64,000 nt of DNA from assembly GCA_963790575.1 (NCBI GenBank), contig CAWBPD010000012.1, positions 682,001 to 746,000 on the forward strand. Direction: 5' to 3'. Under the pieces are notes generated by a model, which saw nothing but the letters and a program-made list of their open reading frames with translations, was not told the DNA's origin and made no database searches. Positions 32,707-41,636 of the stretch are shown in pieces (positions within the stretch are counted from its first letter, which is position 1; each line of letters begins with the position of its first letter). A program made the translations under genes and the position numbers. This stretch comes from CAVTSA01 sp963790575 (GTDB lineage: Bacteria; Chloroflexota; Dormibacteria; Dormibacterales; Dormibacteraceae).

Positions 32707-33633
32707 TCATGGCGTTGCCTCCCGCGGCGTTGCAGTGAGGTCGAGGAAGATGTCCTCCAGCTTGCGCTGCCGCTCGGCGATCGCCTTCGGCCAGAGCCCT
32801 TGCGAGGCGAGGAAGCGCAGGAGGTCACGGCCCCGACCGGTCGGTGAGGGCGCGATCAGCTGGTCGTGCTCGACATGGGCGGCGCGGCCCCATGCCTGCG
32901 CGGTCACTGCGCGCAGTGCCGGGTGCGGGTCGTCGTAAGAGAGCACGAACTCGCCCGCTCCGGAGACCAGGTCGGCCACCGGCGCTACGCGCACCAGCCG
33001 GCCCAGGTTCACGATCGCGACCCGGTCGCAGATCTGCTGCACCTCTGCCAGCACGTGGCTGGAGAGGAAGACCGACTTTCCCGCCGCGGCGAGGCGCTGC
33101 AGCAGGTCTCGCATCTCCACGATCCCGGCCGGGTCGAGGCCGTTGGCCGGCTCGTCCAGGATCAGCAGTTCGGGGTCATTGAGCAGGGCCACCGCCACCC
33201 CCAGCCGCTGCTTCATCCCCAGCGAGTAGGTGGAGACGCGGTCACGCTGGCGCTCCCGCAGCCCGACCAAGTCCAGGACCGCGTCGAGCCGGGTGCGGGG
33301 GATGCCGCCCAGCATGAGGCCGAACGCCTGCAGATTGCCGCGCCCCGACAGATAGCCGTACAGAGCGGGCTGCTCCACCAGCGCCCCCACCCGTGGCAGC
33401 ACTCGGGCGCGGTGGCGGTGGACGTCCAGGCCCAGGACCTCGACGCGCCCTCCGGTGGGGCGGATCAGGCCCAGCGCCATCCGGATGGTGGTGGTCTTGC
33501 CGGCACCGTTGGGGCCGAGGAAGCCGAACACCTCGCCCCCCTCGACGTCCAGGCTGAGCCCACTCACCGCTCTCCTCGACCCATAGGCCTTGGTGAGCTG
33601 GTGGAGGCGAAGGACCGGCAGAGTCACGTTCAT
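32707..33633 (-). CDS. ABC-2 transporter ATPase, pair 1
   Basis: 308 residues from ATG 33633. Walker A GPNGAGKTTT, signature YSLGMKQRLG, Walker B LLILDEPANGLDPAG and HVLAEVQQICDR define a DrrA-type exporter ATPase. It is about two-thirds identical by eye to the ATPase at 30810-31715, including the C-terminal domain (ERQRKLEDIFLDLT). First gene of the operon; the longer open frame upstream is antisense to the amidohydrolase. Confidence 0.93.
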   Translation of the reverse strand: MNVTLPVLRLHQLTKAYGSRRAVSGLSLDVEGGEVFGFLGPNGAGKTTTIRMALGLIRPTGGRVEVLGLDVHRHRARVLPRVGALVEQPALYGYLSGRGNLQAFGLMLGGIPRTRLDAVLDLVGLRERQRDRVSTYSLGMKQRLGVAVALLNDPELLILDEPANGLDPAGIVEMRDLLQRLAAAGKSVFLSSHVLAEVQQICDRVAIVNLGRLVRVAPVADLVSGAGEFVLSYDDPHPALRAVTAQAWGRAAHVEHDQLIAPSPTGRGRDLLRFLASQGLWPKAIAERQRKLEDIFLDLTATPREATP

Positions 33634-33724
33634 CAGAGCCCCGGTCGCGGTGAATCTGTGACGCGACTTCCACCGCCCCGGCCCGGGGGCTGCCACCTGA
33701 TTGCCCCGTCCCGAAGGGCTGCCA

Positions 33725-33803
33725 CCCGATCGCCGGCATTCGGGGCTCCGAGGGCGTGCGCAGGGCCCCGATCGCCGGCATTCGGGGCTCCGAGGGCGTG
33801 CGC
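33725..33803. repeat. Two 37-bp direct repeats, paired-palindrome module B
   Basis: A 37-bp unit starting CCCGATCGCCGGCATTCGGG occurs at 33725-33761 and again at 33767-33803 (period 42). The leading 20 bp is a palindrome-like hairpin that differs at only two positions from the reverse complement of copy A at 2062-2081. It lies in the divergent region between the exporter ATPase and an amidohydrolase, where an operator role is possible. Confidence 0.8.
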
Positions 33804-33861
33804 CGGGCACGCCGGACCACGTGCCAGCGGAAGGCCACGCCAACCGTGGCACCATCGGGCG

Positions 33862-34848
33862 ATGCGCATCGACGTCCACAACCACTTCTTCCCCACCGCG
33901 TACCTGCGCCTGCTCGAGGACCGAGCCGGCGGCATCCGGGTCCGGACGGACCGCGACGGGCGAAGCTACCTGGAGGAGGGTGGGACCCGCCTGGCCACGC
34001 TCACCCCGCCGATGACGGTGCTCGAGGACCGCCTGGCAATGATGCAAGAGCAACGGATCGATGTCCAGGTCATCTCCCTCACCTCCCCCAACGTCTACTG
34101 CTTCAACGAGGACGACGCGATCACGGCGGCGCGCCTGGTGAACGACGAGTACGCCGCGATCAAGGAGCGGCATCGCGGCCGGTTTCGGTGCCTGGCCAGC
34201 GTGCCGTTGGGGACCGGGGCGGAGGTGGAGGAGCTGGATCGCGCGATCACCCAACTCGGGCTCGACGGAGTCGTCGTCGGCACCAACGTGAACGGCCGCC
34301 CGCTCGAGCATCCCGCGTTCGCTTCCTTCTGGCGCCGCGCCGACGAGCTCGCCCTCCCCGTCCTCGTCCACCCCATGGCGCCGCTGCAGGGCACGGACTT
34401 CATGGAGGATCACGCGCTCCTCCCCATGCTCGGCTTCCCCTTCGACACCACACTGGCGATGGTGCGGCTCATGTGGACCGGGTTCCTGGACCGGCATCCT
34501 CGCCTCAAGCTGATCGCGCTCCATGCGGGGGGCGCCCTTCCCTACTTCGTCGGGAGGTTGGAGGTCGGAGCCGACGCCTACGCGGAGTGCCGCCAGGTCG
34601 CCGAGCGCCCCTCCTGGTACCTGCGCCGCCTCTACTACGACACCATCTCGTATCACCCGCCGGCGATCCGGCTGCTGGTGGAGACGGTGGGGCCGGACCG
34701 TGTCGTCTTCGGCACTGACTACCCGCACGTGATCGGCGATCCGGCACGGAACCTGGAGGCGCTGCACGCGGCGGGGCTCGACGCGAAGGCGGTGGAAGCG
34801 ATCGAGGGCGGCAACGCGGCGCGCGACCTCGGCTTCGGCCCGCCGTAG
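33862..34848 (+). CDS. Amidohydrolase 2 family protein (ACMSD-like)
   Basis: 328 residues from ATG 33862. RIDVHNHFFP is the HxH metal-binding start of amidohydrolase-2 proteins; LVHPMAP, LIALHAGGALPYFVGRL and VVFGTDYPHV supply the remaining His and Asp ligands. ACMSD and related decarboxylases or hydrolases act on carboxylated aromatics. Substrate unknown. Divergent from the exporter operon; the upstream in-frame open stretch is not coding-like. Confidence 0.88.
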   Translation: MRIDVHNHFFPTAYLRLLEDRAGGIRVRTDRDGRSYLEEGGTRLATLTPPMTVLEDRLAMMQEQRIDVQVISLTSPNVYCFNEDDAITAARLVNDEYAAIKERHRGRFRCLASVPLGTGAEVEELDRAITQLGLDGVVVGTNVNGRPLEHPAFASFWRRADELALPVLVHPMAPLQGTDFMEDHALLPMLGFPFDTTLAMVRLMWTGFLDRHPRLKLIALHAGGALPYFVGRLEVGADAYAECRQVAERPSWYLRRLYYDTISYHPPAIRLLVETVGPDRVVFGTDYPHVIGDPARNLEALHAAGLDAKAVEAIEGGNAARDLGFGPP

Positions 34849-34981
34849 GGCTGCACGCCGGCTAGAGTGCCCCTCCCCGAGACGGCGAAGGCCAAAGTAC
34901 GGCAGGCGGGATCAGTGCTCGATGAGGACCGCTACGCCCCGTGATTCGGTAGCCCGGTCGGTCTCAGATCGGCGGGGATCC

Positions 34982-36022
34982 TCACGACCGCGCCGGGCCG
35001 CCGGACCCGACCATCCCGGTGCGCCGAAACCACAGGAAGAGCCCGGCGCAGGAGACCACGAGGCTGCCGAGACCGACTACGGCGAACACCCAGAAGGAGG
35101 TGATGCGCCCCACCAGCCAGCCGAAATTCATGCCGAAGAATCCCGTGATGAACGACAGTGGCAGGAAGATCGTTGCGATCACGGTGAGCTGCTTCATCGC
35201 GTCGTTCTGGCGCACGCCGAGCTCGGTCTGTTGAAGGGAGATAACCGCCATGTTGGCCTGCAGGACCGCTCCCAGGGCGTCGCGCTGAGCCGCCGCCTCC
35301 TCGTTGACGCGGTTGAGGTGGTCCCCGACGTCGCGGAAGAATGGGACCAGAGCATCGTCCACCTGGGTGTAGACGGCACGGCGCAGGCTGTCGAGCGGAC
35401 TGAGCAATGGATGCACCGCGCGGTAGAAGCCGGTGACCTCGCCCCGCAGGCGATAGATCCGTTCGGTGGCTGTCGCCGACCCGCCGAACACGGTCCCCTC
35501 GACCTCGTCGAGGTCGTGGTCGAGGCCCTCGATGACGGGGACGTAGTCGTCCACGACCTTATCGAGGATCGCCCAGAGGGCAACACTGGACCCGTGGGCG
35601 GCCAGGTCTGGCCGACGCTCGAGCCGCTGGCGAGCGGGGGCTAGCTCACTGGCCGGTCCGCGGCGCACCGTGATCACGAAGCGTGGGGAAAGGAAGATCG
35701 ACACCTCGCCGAACTCGACCGCCTCTCGTTGGTCGTGGTAGGAGGCGGTGCGCAGCACCGCAAACAGGGTCTCGGGCTCGTCGTACTGCTCCAACTTGGG
35801 TCGCAGGTGGAATGCCTGAGCGTCCTCGATGGCGAGCTCGTTGAGACCGAACTGGCTCTGGACCGCCGCGAGCTCGTCCTCGGCCGGCTCGAAGAGGTCC
35901 ACCCAGACGAACCCCGTCTCACTCTCGCGGCGGCTGATTTCTGCCGCCCGTTCGACATTCATCGCCTCGACCTGCTGACGATGCCCATCGCGGTACTGAG
36001 CACATTCGACGATCACATGCAA
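34982..36022 (-). CDS. corA: CorA-family magnesium/cobalt channel
   Basis: 346 residues. Cytoplasmic domain with ELAIEDAQAFHLRPKLEQYDEPETLFAVLRTA and LWAILDKVVDDYVPVIEGLDHDLDEVE, then two C-terminal helices starting FLPLSFITGFFGMNFG, which contains the invariant pore motif GMN. CorA forms pentameric Mg2+ channels. Positively charged C-terminus (FLWFRRTG) follows the inside-positive rule. The 190 bp upstream contains inverted repeat module H. Confidence 0.93.
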   Translation of the reverse strand: MHVIVECAQYRDGHRQQVEAMNVERAAEISRRESETGFVWVDLFEPAEDELAAVQSQFGLNELAIEDAQAFHLRPKLEQYDEPETLFAVLRTASYHDQREAVEFGEVSIFLSPRFVITVRRGPASELAPARQRLERRPDLAAHGSSVALWAILDKVVDDYVPVIEGLDHDLDEVEGTVFGGSATATERIYRLRGEVTGFYRAVHPLLSPLDSLRRAVYTQVDDALVPFFRDVGDHLNRVNEEAAAQRDALGAVLQANMAVISLQQTELGVRQNDAMKQLTVIATIFLPLSFITGFFGMNFGWLVGRITSFWVFAVVGLGSLVVSCAGLFLWFRRTGMVGSGGPARS

Positions 36023-36130
36023 TCCTCCTCGGTCGACAAGGCCGGTCGGGGCCGGCCGGCAACGTATTCACTCCATACAGCCGCAGCGGGGCGCCAACTC
36101 TACTCGGAGGCCCCACAGATGGTGCCAGAG

Positions 36131-36179
36131 TGTCCGCAGTCGGGCGCTAAAAGCGCGATGAAGCGCCATAGTGCGGACA
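36131..36179. repeat. Hairpin upstream of corA, module H
   Basis: TGTCCGCA (36131-36138) pairs with TGCGGACA (36172-36179), and inside it GGCGCT (36143-36148) pairs with AGCGCC (36162-36167), giving a two-level stem around AAAAGCGCGATGA. Located between the malG-like stop and the corA start. Possible terminator for the sugar permease operon or Mg2+-sensing leader; no evidence separates these. Confidence 0.6.
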
Positions 36180-36212
36180 GCCTGGCCTGTCACGGCGCGA
36201 CGCCGCGCGTCC

Positions 36213-37106
36213 CTACCGACCGGTGCCGCCCGTGATCCCCTCCACGAAGTAGTCGAGGAAGAAGTTGTAGACGATCGCGATCACAACCCCCGGGAGCACC
36301 GCTGCCGCGAGGAGCTCGCCCCAGAAGTAGACGTCGCCCCGGATCAACTCCGTCGGAACCCCGGTGTTGAGCACCTTCTGGGCCGACGGCGAGACCATGA
36401 CCAGCGCGTAGAGGAAGTCCTGCATCGAGAGCGTGAACGCGAACATGGCCACGGTCAGGATCCCGGGCAGGCTCACCGGGAGCACCACATGCAGAACGGC
36501 GCGCCAGCGCGTGCAGCCGTCGACCAGCGCCGCCTCCTCGATCTCAAAGGGCACCCGGCGGAAGAAGCCCATCATCAACCAGAGGCAGAACGGGATCGTG
36601 AAGGTGGGATAGACCAGGACCAGCGCCCAACGGGTGTTCTCCAGGTTGAAGACGTTGGCGACGATCTGGTTGAGGGGAATGAAGAGCAGGATCGGGGGCA
36701 CCAGGTAGGTCATGAAGAGCGCGATCGCCAGGAACTGGGAACCGCGGAAGTGCAGCCGGGCCAGCGCGTAACCGCCGGGGAGCGTGACGAGGAGGGTGAT
36801 GCCGACCACGCAGGCGGCCACGATGACCGTATTCATGGCCCAGATCGGGAAGTTGGTCTGCGTGAACAGGTACGCGTAGTGAGCGAGGGTCAGCGGGCGC
36901 TTGAACCAGAACGGGTTGACGGTGGGGTCGATGAGGTCGTAGTCCGCCTTGAACGTGGTGAACGCCATGTACGCGACCGGGAAGCACGCGATGATCACAT
37001 AGAAGAGGAACGCGAGGTAGAGCAGCACGCGGTTGCGCACTTGCCGGACCCGGCGGCGGCGCCACGTCGCGACCAGTGCCGACCCGGGCGCTTGGGCGAC
37101 GGTCAT
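36213..37106 (-). CDS. Carbohydrate ABC permease, MalG type
   Basis: 297 residues, six helices. The EAA loop is visible as EEAALVDGCTRWRAVLHVVLPVSLPGI, the contact point with the ATPase. LLYLAFLFYVIIACFPVAYMAFTTFKAD and LTLPGGYALARLHFRG are typical of MalG-like subunits of sugar importers. ATG 37106 is chosen since it overlaps the malF-like stop by 4 nt (ATGA). No binding protein directly upstream. Confidence 0.92.
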   Translation of the reverse strand: MTVAQAPGSALVATWRRRRVRQVRNRVLLYLAFLFYVIIACFPVAYMAFTTFKADYDLIDPTVNPFWFKRPLTLAHYAYLFTQTNFPIWAMNTVIVAACVVGITLLVTLPGGYALARLHFRGSQFLAIALFMTYLVPPILLFIPLNQIVANVFNLENTRWALVLVYPTFTIPFCLWLMMGFFRRVPFEIEEAALVDGCTRWRAVLHVVLPVSLPGILTVAMFAFTLSMQDFLYALVMVSPSAQKVLNTGVPTELIRGDVYFWGELLAAAVLPGVVIAIVYNFFLDYFVEGITGGTGR

Positions 37107-38083
37107 GTCACCTCCTCCCGGCGGTGAAGCGCGCGCAGGAACACGATCATGCCCGCGAACAGGATGGGGAACAGGATCAACGCGGTCGCGGCTCCACGCG
37201 ACAGGTTGCCGCCCTCGATGCCGGTCTGGTAGGAGAGCATGGGCAGGATCTGCGTGGCGCCGTTCGGTCCGCCCTGCGTGAGCAGGTTGACGATCGTGAT
37301 GTCCCCGAGCGTGAACGTGACGTCGTAGATCAGGCCGATGAAGAGGATGGGCGCGATCATGGGTGTGATCACGTAGTGCCAGCGGCGGAAGAACCCGGCG
37401 CCGTCGACCCGCGCCGCGTCCAGGATGTCGGGCGGGATCGAGGTCAGCCCGGCGAGGACGATGATGGCCGCGAACGGGAACCCGCGCCAGATGTTGACGA
37501 TCAGGATCGCCAGGTAGGAGTAGAAGGGGTCGCCGAGCCACACCGGGTAGGGCTGCTGCAGGATGTGGAGCATGTCGCCGAACACCCGGTTGATCACGCT
37601 GAGCTGGGGATTGAAGAGCCAGTACCAGCCCTGCAGCGCCAGCGCCAGCGGCATCGTGAAGGGGATCATCAGGAAGACCCGGATCACCTTCTTGCCCCGA
37701 ATCGCCGTCAGGAGCAGGAAGGCGAGGCCGATCCCCAGTACGGCCTTCCCGATCTCGGAGAAGAACGTGAACGAGAGCGAGTTGAAGAGCGCCTGCCTGA
37801 AGCTCGGGTCCTGGACCAGCGCCACGTAGTTCGCCAATCCGACGAACCCGGTGTCGCCGCCGGCCACCGTTGAGTTGCTGAGGCTGAAGTAGATCGAGAG
37901 CAGGAACGGGTACGCGACCAAAGCCAGGATGTAGATGACGGCCGGGGAGACCAGGAAGTACCCCCAGAACGCGTCTTTGCCGAACACGAGCACCCGCCAG
38001 CGGTGTATCCGTCGCTCCGATCGTATGAACTCGGGACGCGTCACGCTGCTCAACAGCACCTCCCGCCCGCGAGGGCCGGGCAC
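37103..38083 (-). CDS. Carbohydrate ABC permease, MalF type
   Basis: About 326 residues, six helices. VIYILALVAYPFLLSIYFSLSNS at the N-terminus and the EAA loop ILDAARVDGAGFFRRWHYVITPMIAPI are the MalF signature. The start is uncertain: GTG 38083 gives the full frame, but a GTG at 38044 or TTG at 38053 after GGAGG would also fit. Coupled to the malG-like gene downstream. Confidence 0.88.
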   Translation of the reverse strand: MPGPRGREVLLSSVTRPEFIRSERRIHRWRVLVFGKDAFWGYFLVSPAVIYILALVAYPFLLSIYFSLSNSTVAGGDTGFVGLANYVALVQDPSFRQALFNSLSFTFFSEIGKAVLGIGLAFLLLTAIRGKKVIRVFLMIPFTMPLALALQGWYWLFNPQLSVINRVFGDMLHILQQPYPVWLGDPFYSYLAILIVNIWRGFPFAAIIVLAGLTSIPPDILDAARVDGAGFFRRWHYVITPMIAPILFIGLIYDVTFTLGDITIVNLLTQGGPNGATQILPMLSYQTGIEGGNLSRGAATALILFPILFAGMIVFLRALHRREEVT

Positions 38084-38176
38084 CCGGCTGGCTCCCCATT
38101 CCTGGATGACGTCGCGCCGGCACCCCCACTAGGATGGGTCGGGCACGGGTCATCCTGACACGTGGAGGGTAGCGAG

Positions 38177-40078
38177 GTGAACGCCGTCAGTCAATCGGCG
38201 ACCCGGATGAGCCAGGCGGGGACGCTCGCCCGCCGTACTCTGCCGGCCGGGGTCATGGGCATGCTGCTCTGCCTTCCCGCGTTCGCGATCGTGTTCGCGC
38301 TCCTCCTCTACCCGCTTGCCTTCGACGTCTGGCTCAGCCTCACCGGGGCCGCCAACTTCCAGGGATCGGGACCCTTTGTCGGCCTCGCCAACTACCGGGC
38401 CCTGCTGACCGACCCCGGCTTTTGGCAGGCGGCGGGCAACACGGTGTTGATGATCGTGCCGACCGCGGCCGTCGAGCTGGTGCTCGGCGTGCTCACGGCG
38501 CTGCTGCTGTGGTGGCGCTTCTGGGGCCGGAGCATCGTCTTCCTGGCGGTGTTCGTGCCCTGGGCGGTCCCCAGCTCGCTGGCCGCCTTCTCCTGGTTCT
38601 GGCTGCTCCTGCCCCCCTTCCATACCTTCTATACGCAGCAGGCGATTCAGGCCAAGGAGTGGTTCGAGGGGCTGTTCGGCCTGGGCAGCTGGGATGTCGT
38701 GAGCCTGGCGGTCATGAACGTCTGGCGCGGATCGTCGATCATCGCCATCTTCCTGCTCGCCGGCCTCAACGCGATTCCGGAAGAGCTGCTCGACTACGGG
38801 CGGCTGGAGGCGCGGTCGGTGTGGCGCTACCTGTGGCACGTCGTCCTGCCGTTGAACCGCCGCATCACCGTGCTCGCGCTCGCGGTCGCGGTCACGATCA
38901 CTTATCTCGACTTCGTCGCCATGTACGCCGAGACCGGCGGCCAGGCGACGATACCGGTGATCGGCACCCTGTCCTATCTGGCCTGGATCCTCGGTGGCCA
39001 GACGGGCTATTCGGCGGCGCTCTCGGTGACACAGCTCCCGGTCGCCTTCGTCCTTGCGATCGTGGTGCTGCACTTCGTGGAGAGGGAATCTCCGGCCCGG
39101 GTGCCGGCGGCGATCGACGGTTGGAGGATGAGCGGCGTCCGCTCCACCCGGGGTTCGCCGGCGGTATCTGCCTCCGGGGCCGCCCCGGGTACCGATCGGA
39201 CTTCCCACTCGTCCCCCTCGTCGCCCCGGTCACGTGGTCGCCGGGGGCATCGCCGGCTTGTGCGGAGGGCGGGACTGGCGGCCGGTTTGCTGGCGGCGCT
39301 GGCGGCCTTCTCCTTCCATATCTTCCCCGTCTACTACACGGCGATCCAGGCCATCCGGCGGGTCACCGAGTACCCGCTCGGCATGCCGTTCTGGGCCTTC
39401 CACCCGGACTGGGGTCCGGTCCTGGACGAGATTCACGACCCGGTGCTGCTGTTGTGGCTGCGCAACACGCTGGTCGTGTTCGGGACGGTGCTGGTGGTCG
39501 GCCTTTGCTGCTCGCTCATGGCCGGGTATGCGCTGGCCAGGTTCGGTCCGCCGGCAGCCCGCTGGCTCGCCCGTCTCATGTTCTGCCTCTACTTCGTGCC
39601 GCAGATGGCGGTCATCCTCCCCCTCTATCACGTCTACGCCGCGCTGGGGTTGGATAACACGCTGACCGGAATGATCCTCATCTACCTGACGATGGCGGTG
39701 CCGTTTTCGACCTGGCTCTTCTACTCCTACTTCCTGGGGCTCGATCGTGACGTCGAGGAGCACGCCTGGCTCGACGGCAGCCGCTTCCGCGTCTTCGTAC
39801 ACATCGTGCTTCCGATGGCCTGGCCGATCGTGATCGCGGCCGCCCTCTTCAGCGTCGGGATCATGGGGTCCGACATTCTTTACGGATCCCTCTTCTCGCT
39901 CACCAACAGCACCAAGACGATCACCGTCGGGCTGGGCATCAGCTCGCTGGACCTGGGGGAGTGGGGCAGCGCCTCAGCCGGGATCATCATCTCGGCGCTC
40001 CCCTTCATCGTCGCCTGCGCCGCGCTCGGGCGCTACTTCGTCCACGGCCTGCGGGCGTCGCTGGTCGAGGGGGCGTGA
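38177..40078 (+). CDS. Fused MalF-MalG carbohydrate ABC permease
   Basis: 633 residues containing two complete permease halves in one chain. First half: about residues 20-300 with EELLDYGRLEARSVWRYLWHVVLPLNRRI as its EAA loop. Ser/Arg-rich linker (SSPSSPRSRGRRGHRRLVRR). Second half: residues 360-630 with EEHAWLDGSRFRVFVHIVLPMAWPI as its own EAA loop. In the usual systems MalF and MalG are separate proteins. GTG 38177 is chosen because GGAGGG lies 7 nt before it. The convergent binding protein at 40119 is the probable partner. Confidence 0.85.
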   Translation: MNAVSQSATRMSQAGTLARRTLPAGVMGMLLCLPAFAIVFALLLYPLAFDVWLSLTGAANFQGSGPFVGLANYRALLTDPGFWQAAGNTVLMIVPTAAVELVLGVLTALLLWWRFWGRSIVFLAVFVPWAVPSSLAAFSWFWLLLPPFHTFYTQQAIQAKEWFEGLFGLGSWDVVSLAVMNVWRGSSIIAIFLLAGLNAIPEELLDYGRLEARSVWRYLWHVVLPLNRRITVLALAVAVTITYLDFVAMYAETGGQATIPVIGTLSYLAWILGGQTGYSAALSVTQLPVAFVLAIVVLHFVERESPARVPAAIDGWRMSGVRSTRGSPAVSASGAAPGTDRTSHSSPSSPRSRGRRGHRRLVRRAGLAAGLLAALAAFSFHIFPVYYTAIQAIRRVTEYPLGMPFWAFHPDWGPVLDEIHDPVLLLWLRNTLVVFGTVLVVGLCCSLMAGYALARFGPPAARWLARLMFCLYFVPQMAVILPLYHVYAALGLDNTLTGMILIYLTMAVPFSTWLFYSYFLGLDRDVEEHAWLDGSRFRVFVHIVLPMAWPIVIAAALFSVGIMGSDILYGSLFSLTNSTKTITVGLGISSLDLGEWGSASAGIIISALPFIVACAALGRYFVHGLRASLVEGA

Positions 40079-40084
40079 GCGAAC

Positions 40085-40109
40085 GGGGGCGGCCCCGGAC
40101 GCCGCCCCC
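40085..40109. terminator. Perfect 9-bp GC stem between convergent genes
   Basis: GGGGGCGGC (40085-40093) and GCCGCCCCC (40101-40109) with a 7-nt loop lie between the convergent stops at 40078 and 40119. No T-run, but the position and stem strength fit bidirectional termination. Confidence 0.7.
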
Positions 40110-40118
40110 TCGCCCGTC

Positions 40119-41489
40119 CTAGGTGTAGATGCCGGCCAGCTTTGAGTGCAGGAACGACATCGCCTGCTGGATGCCCGCGTTGCCTGGCGTCTTCACGGCG
40201 GTCGCGATCGCGTCTGGCAGCACGTACTCGGCCAGGGCCTGGTTGGCCTGATAGTTCGGCGACCCGGGGTAGCCGAAGACGACAGCCTTGTCGCCTCGCA
40301 CTCCCTGCAGAGCTGCCAGTTTCTGCTCCGCCCACTGGCCGCCGTACTTGGCATCCGTCCACAGTTGGTGCTGCCAGGGGTTGGCGTGGCTCGGCATGTT
40401 GTAGAGCTGGGACTGGAGGAAGGCCTCGTGATAGTTGTCGATGTAGTGCTTGAGGAACGCCTTGGCCGCCCCCTTGTTCTGCGAGAACTTGTAGATCACG
40501 TAGCAGTTGGGATCGACGACGGTGAGGCCCTGCGGGTGCGCCGGCCCCGCCTCCGGAGGATTGAGGATCAGGTTCGAATAGAGCTGCGGGTTTGTCTTCT
40601 CGACGCTGCGCATGGAGCTGATCGCGTCGTGGATCATCACGCCCTGGCCTGAATCCAGCCACTGATTGTCCGAAGAGTCGATCCAGGCGAACACCTCGGG
40701 CGTGTTGGCTTTGGCGTAGAACTCCTGAGCGAACTGCAGGAACTGCTTGAACTCGGGCTTGTTGATGGCCAGTGTCTTCCCGTCGGCCTCGGCCAGGCTG
40801 GCCCCCTGCCCGTACATGATCGCGCGCCAGTTGTGGTTGGAGTCGTTGCAGTGCGAGATGGCGAGCCCAGCGGGATGACCCTTGGCTTTCGCCGCCTCGC
40901 CCAGCTTCATATAGTCGTCCCAGGTCTTCAGCTTGGTGGCATCCATGCCGGCGTCCTGTGCCAGCGTCTGGTTCACGATGGGCAGGATCGCGATATAGAA
41001 GTCGACCCACCCCAGCCACTCTCCCTGCACCTTCGCGACCTTCGGCACCAGCGGTTCAGGAGGACCGAGCTTCTGCTCGGCGTAGCTGACGATGTCGTCC
41101 ATGTTGACCAGGTCCTTCCGATAAAGGTAGGTGAGGACCTGAGCGTTCATCTCGACGAGGTCGTGCCCGGTGCCGGCCGCGACCTCGGTCGCGATCCGGG
41201 CCGGCAGGTCGTAGGTGTTGATGTGGTCGACGGTCGCGGTGATGCCGTTGGCGTCGCCCCAGTCCTTGACGAACCCGTCGAACCAGGTGTCGTAGGCGGG
41301 GATGAAGTGGCTCCACTGCAGGACCTTGAGCTGCGTGCTGCCGCCCAGGCCGCTCTGGCTGCTGCTGGCCGGGGTCGGTTTGGATGCCGTGCCAGGCGCA
41401 GCACAGGCGGCGGCCGCCAGTCCCGCCGCCACCGCGCCTCCTCGCAACGCGTCGCGACGACTGATCCGTCTGCGCCACAACTCTGACAT
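40119..41489 (-). CDS. Extracellular sugar-binding lipoprotein (family 1 SBP)
   Basis: 456 residues. A twin-arginine-like n-region (RRRISRRDALRGG) and lipobox AAGLAAAACAAPG target it across the membrane; either Tat or Sec lipoprotein export is possible. TQLKVLQWSHFIPAYDTWFDGFVKDWGDANG, DVFY-like domains and LPDAIATAVKTPGNAGIQQAMSFL are characteristic of SBP_bac_1 sugar-binding proteins. It most likely feeds the fused permease that ends 41 bp away in convergent orientation; the ATPase (MsmK/UgpC type) must be elsewhere. Confidence 0.9.
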   Translation of the reverse strand: MSELWRRRISRRDALRGGAVAAGLAAAACAAPGTASKPTPASSSQSGLGGSTQLKVLQWSHFIPAYDTWFDGFVKDWGDANGITATVDHINTYDLPARIATEVAAGTGHDLVEMNAQVLTYLYRKDLVNMDDIVSYAEQKLGPPEPLVPKVAKVQGEWLGWVDFYIAILPIVNQTLAQDAGMDATKLKTWDDYMKLGEAAKAKGHPAGLAISHCNDSNHNWRAIMYGQGASLAEADGKTLAINKPEFKQFLQFAQEFYAKANTPEVFAWIDSSDNQWLDSGQGVMIHDAISSMRSVEKTNPQLYSNLILNPPEAGPAHPQGLTVVDPNCYVIYKFSQNKGAAKAFLKHYIDNYHEAFLQSQLYNMPSHANPWQHQLWTDAKYGGQWAEQKLAALQGVRGDKAVVFGYPGSPNYQANQALAEYVLPDAIATAVKTPGNAGIQQAMSFLHSKLAGIYT

Positions 41490-41608
41490 CGCTGCAAGCC
41501 TCCTTACAGGTCGTCAAGACCCCACGCTCCCCAAGGGTTACCGACCCTGCGCATGATGCACTACCCCGCCCGATCCGGCAAGTCTTGGGGTCAATAACCC
41601 TCGGTCGC

Positions 41609-41627
41609 GACCCCGTGCGGTGGGGTC
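41609..41627 (-). terminator. Hairpin downstream of the VOC gene
   Basis: GACCCC (41609-41614) and GGGGTC (41622-41627) form a 6-bp stem with a 7-nt loop, 10 bp after the stop of the minus-strand VOC gene. A candidate terminator without a T-tract. Confidence 0.4.
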
Positions 41628-41636
41628 CGGCGGCGC

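Noticed and set aside
32707..34767. A 686-residue open frame covering the ABC ATPase and more
   Set aside because: Residues before the ATG at 33633 are antisense to the amidohydrolase and lack conserved blocks.
36213..38153. A 646-residue open frame spanning both sugar permeases
   Set aside because: Only the 36213-37106 part has permease motifs; the upstream part is an out-of-frame reading of the malF-like gene.
40085..40109. Rho-independent terminator in the strict sense
   Set aside because: Strong stem but no T-run; listed only as a hairpin terminator candidate with reduced confidence.
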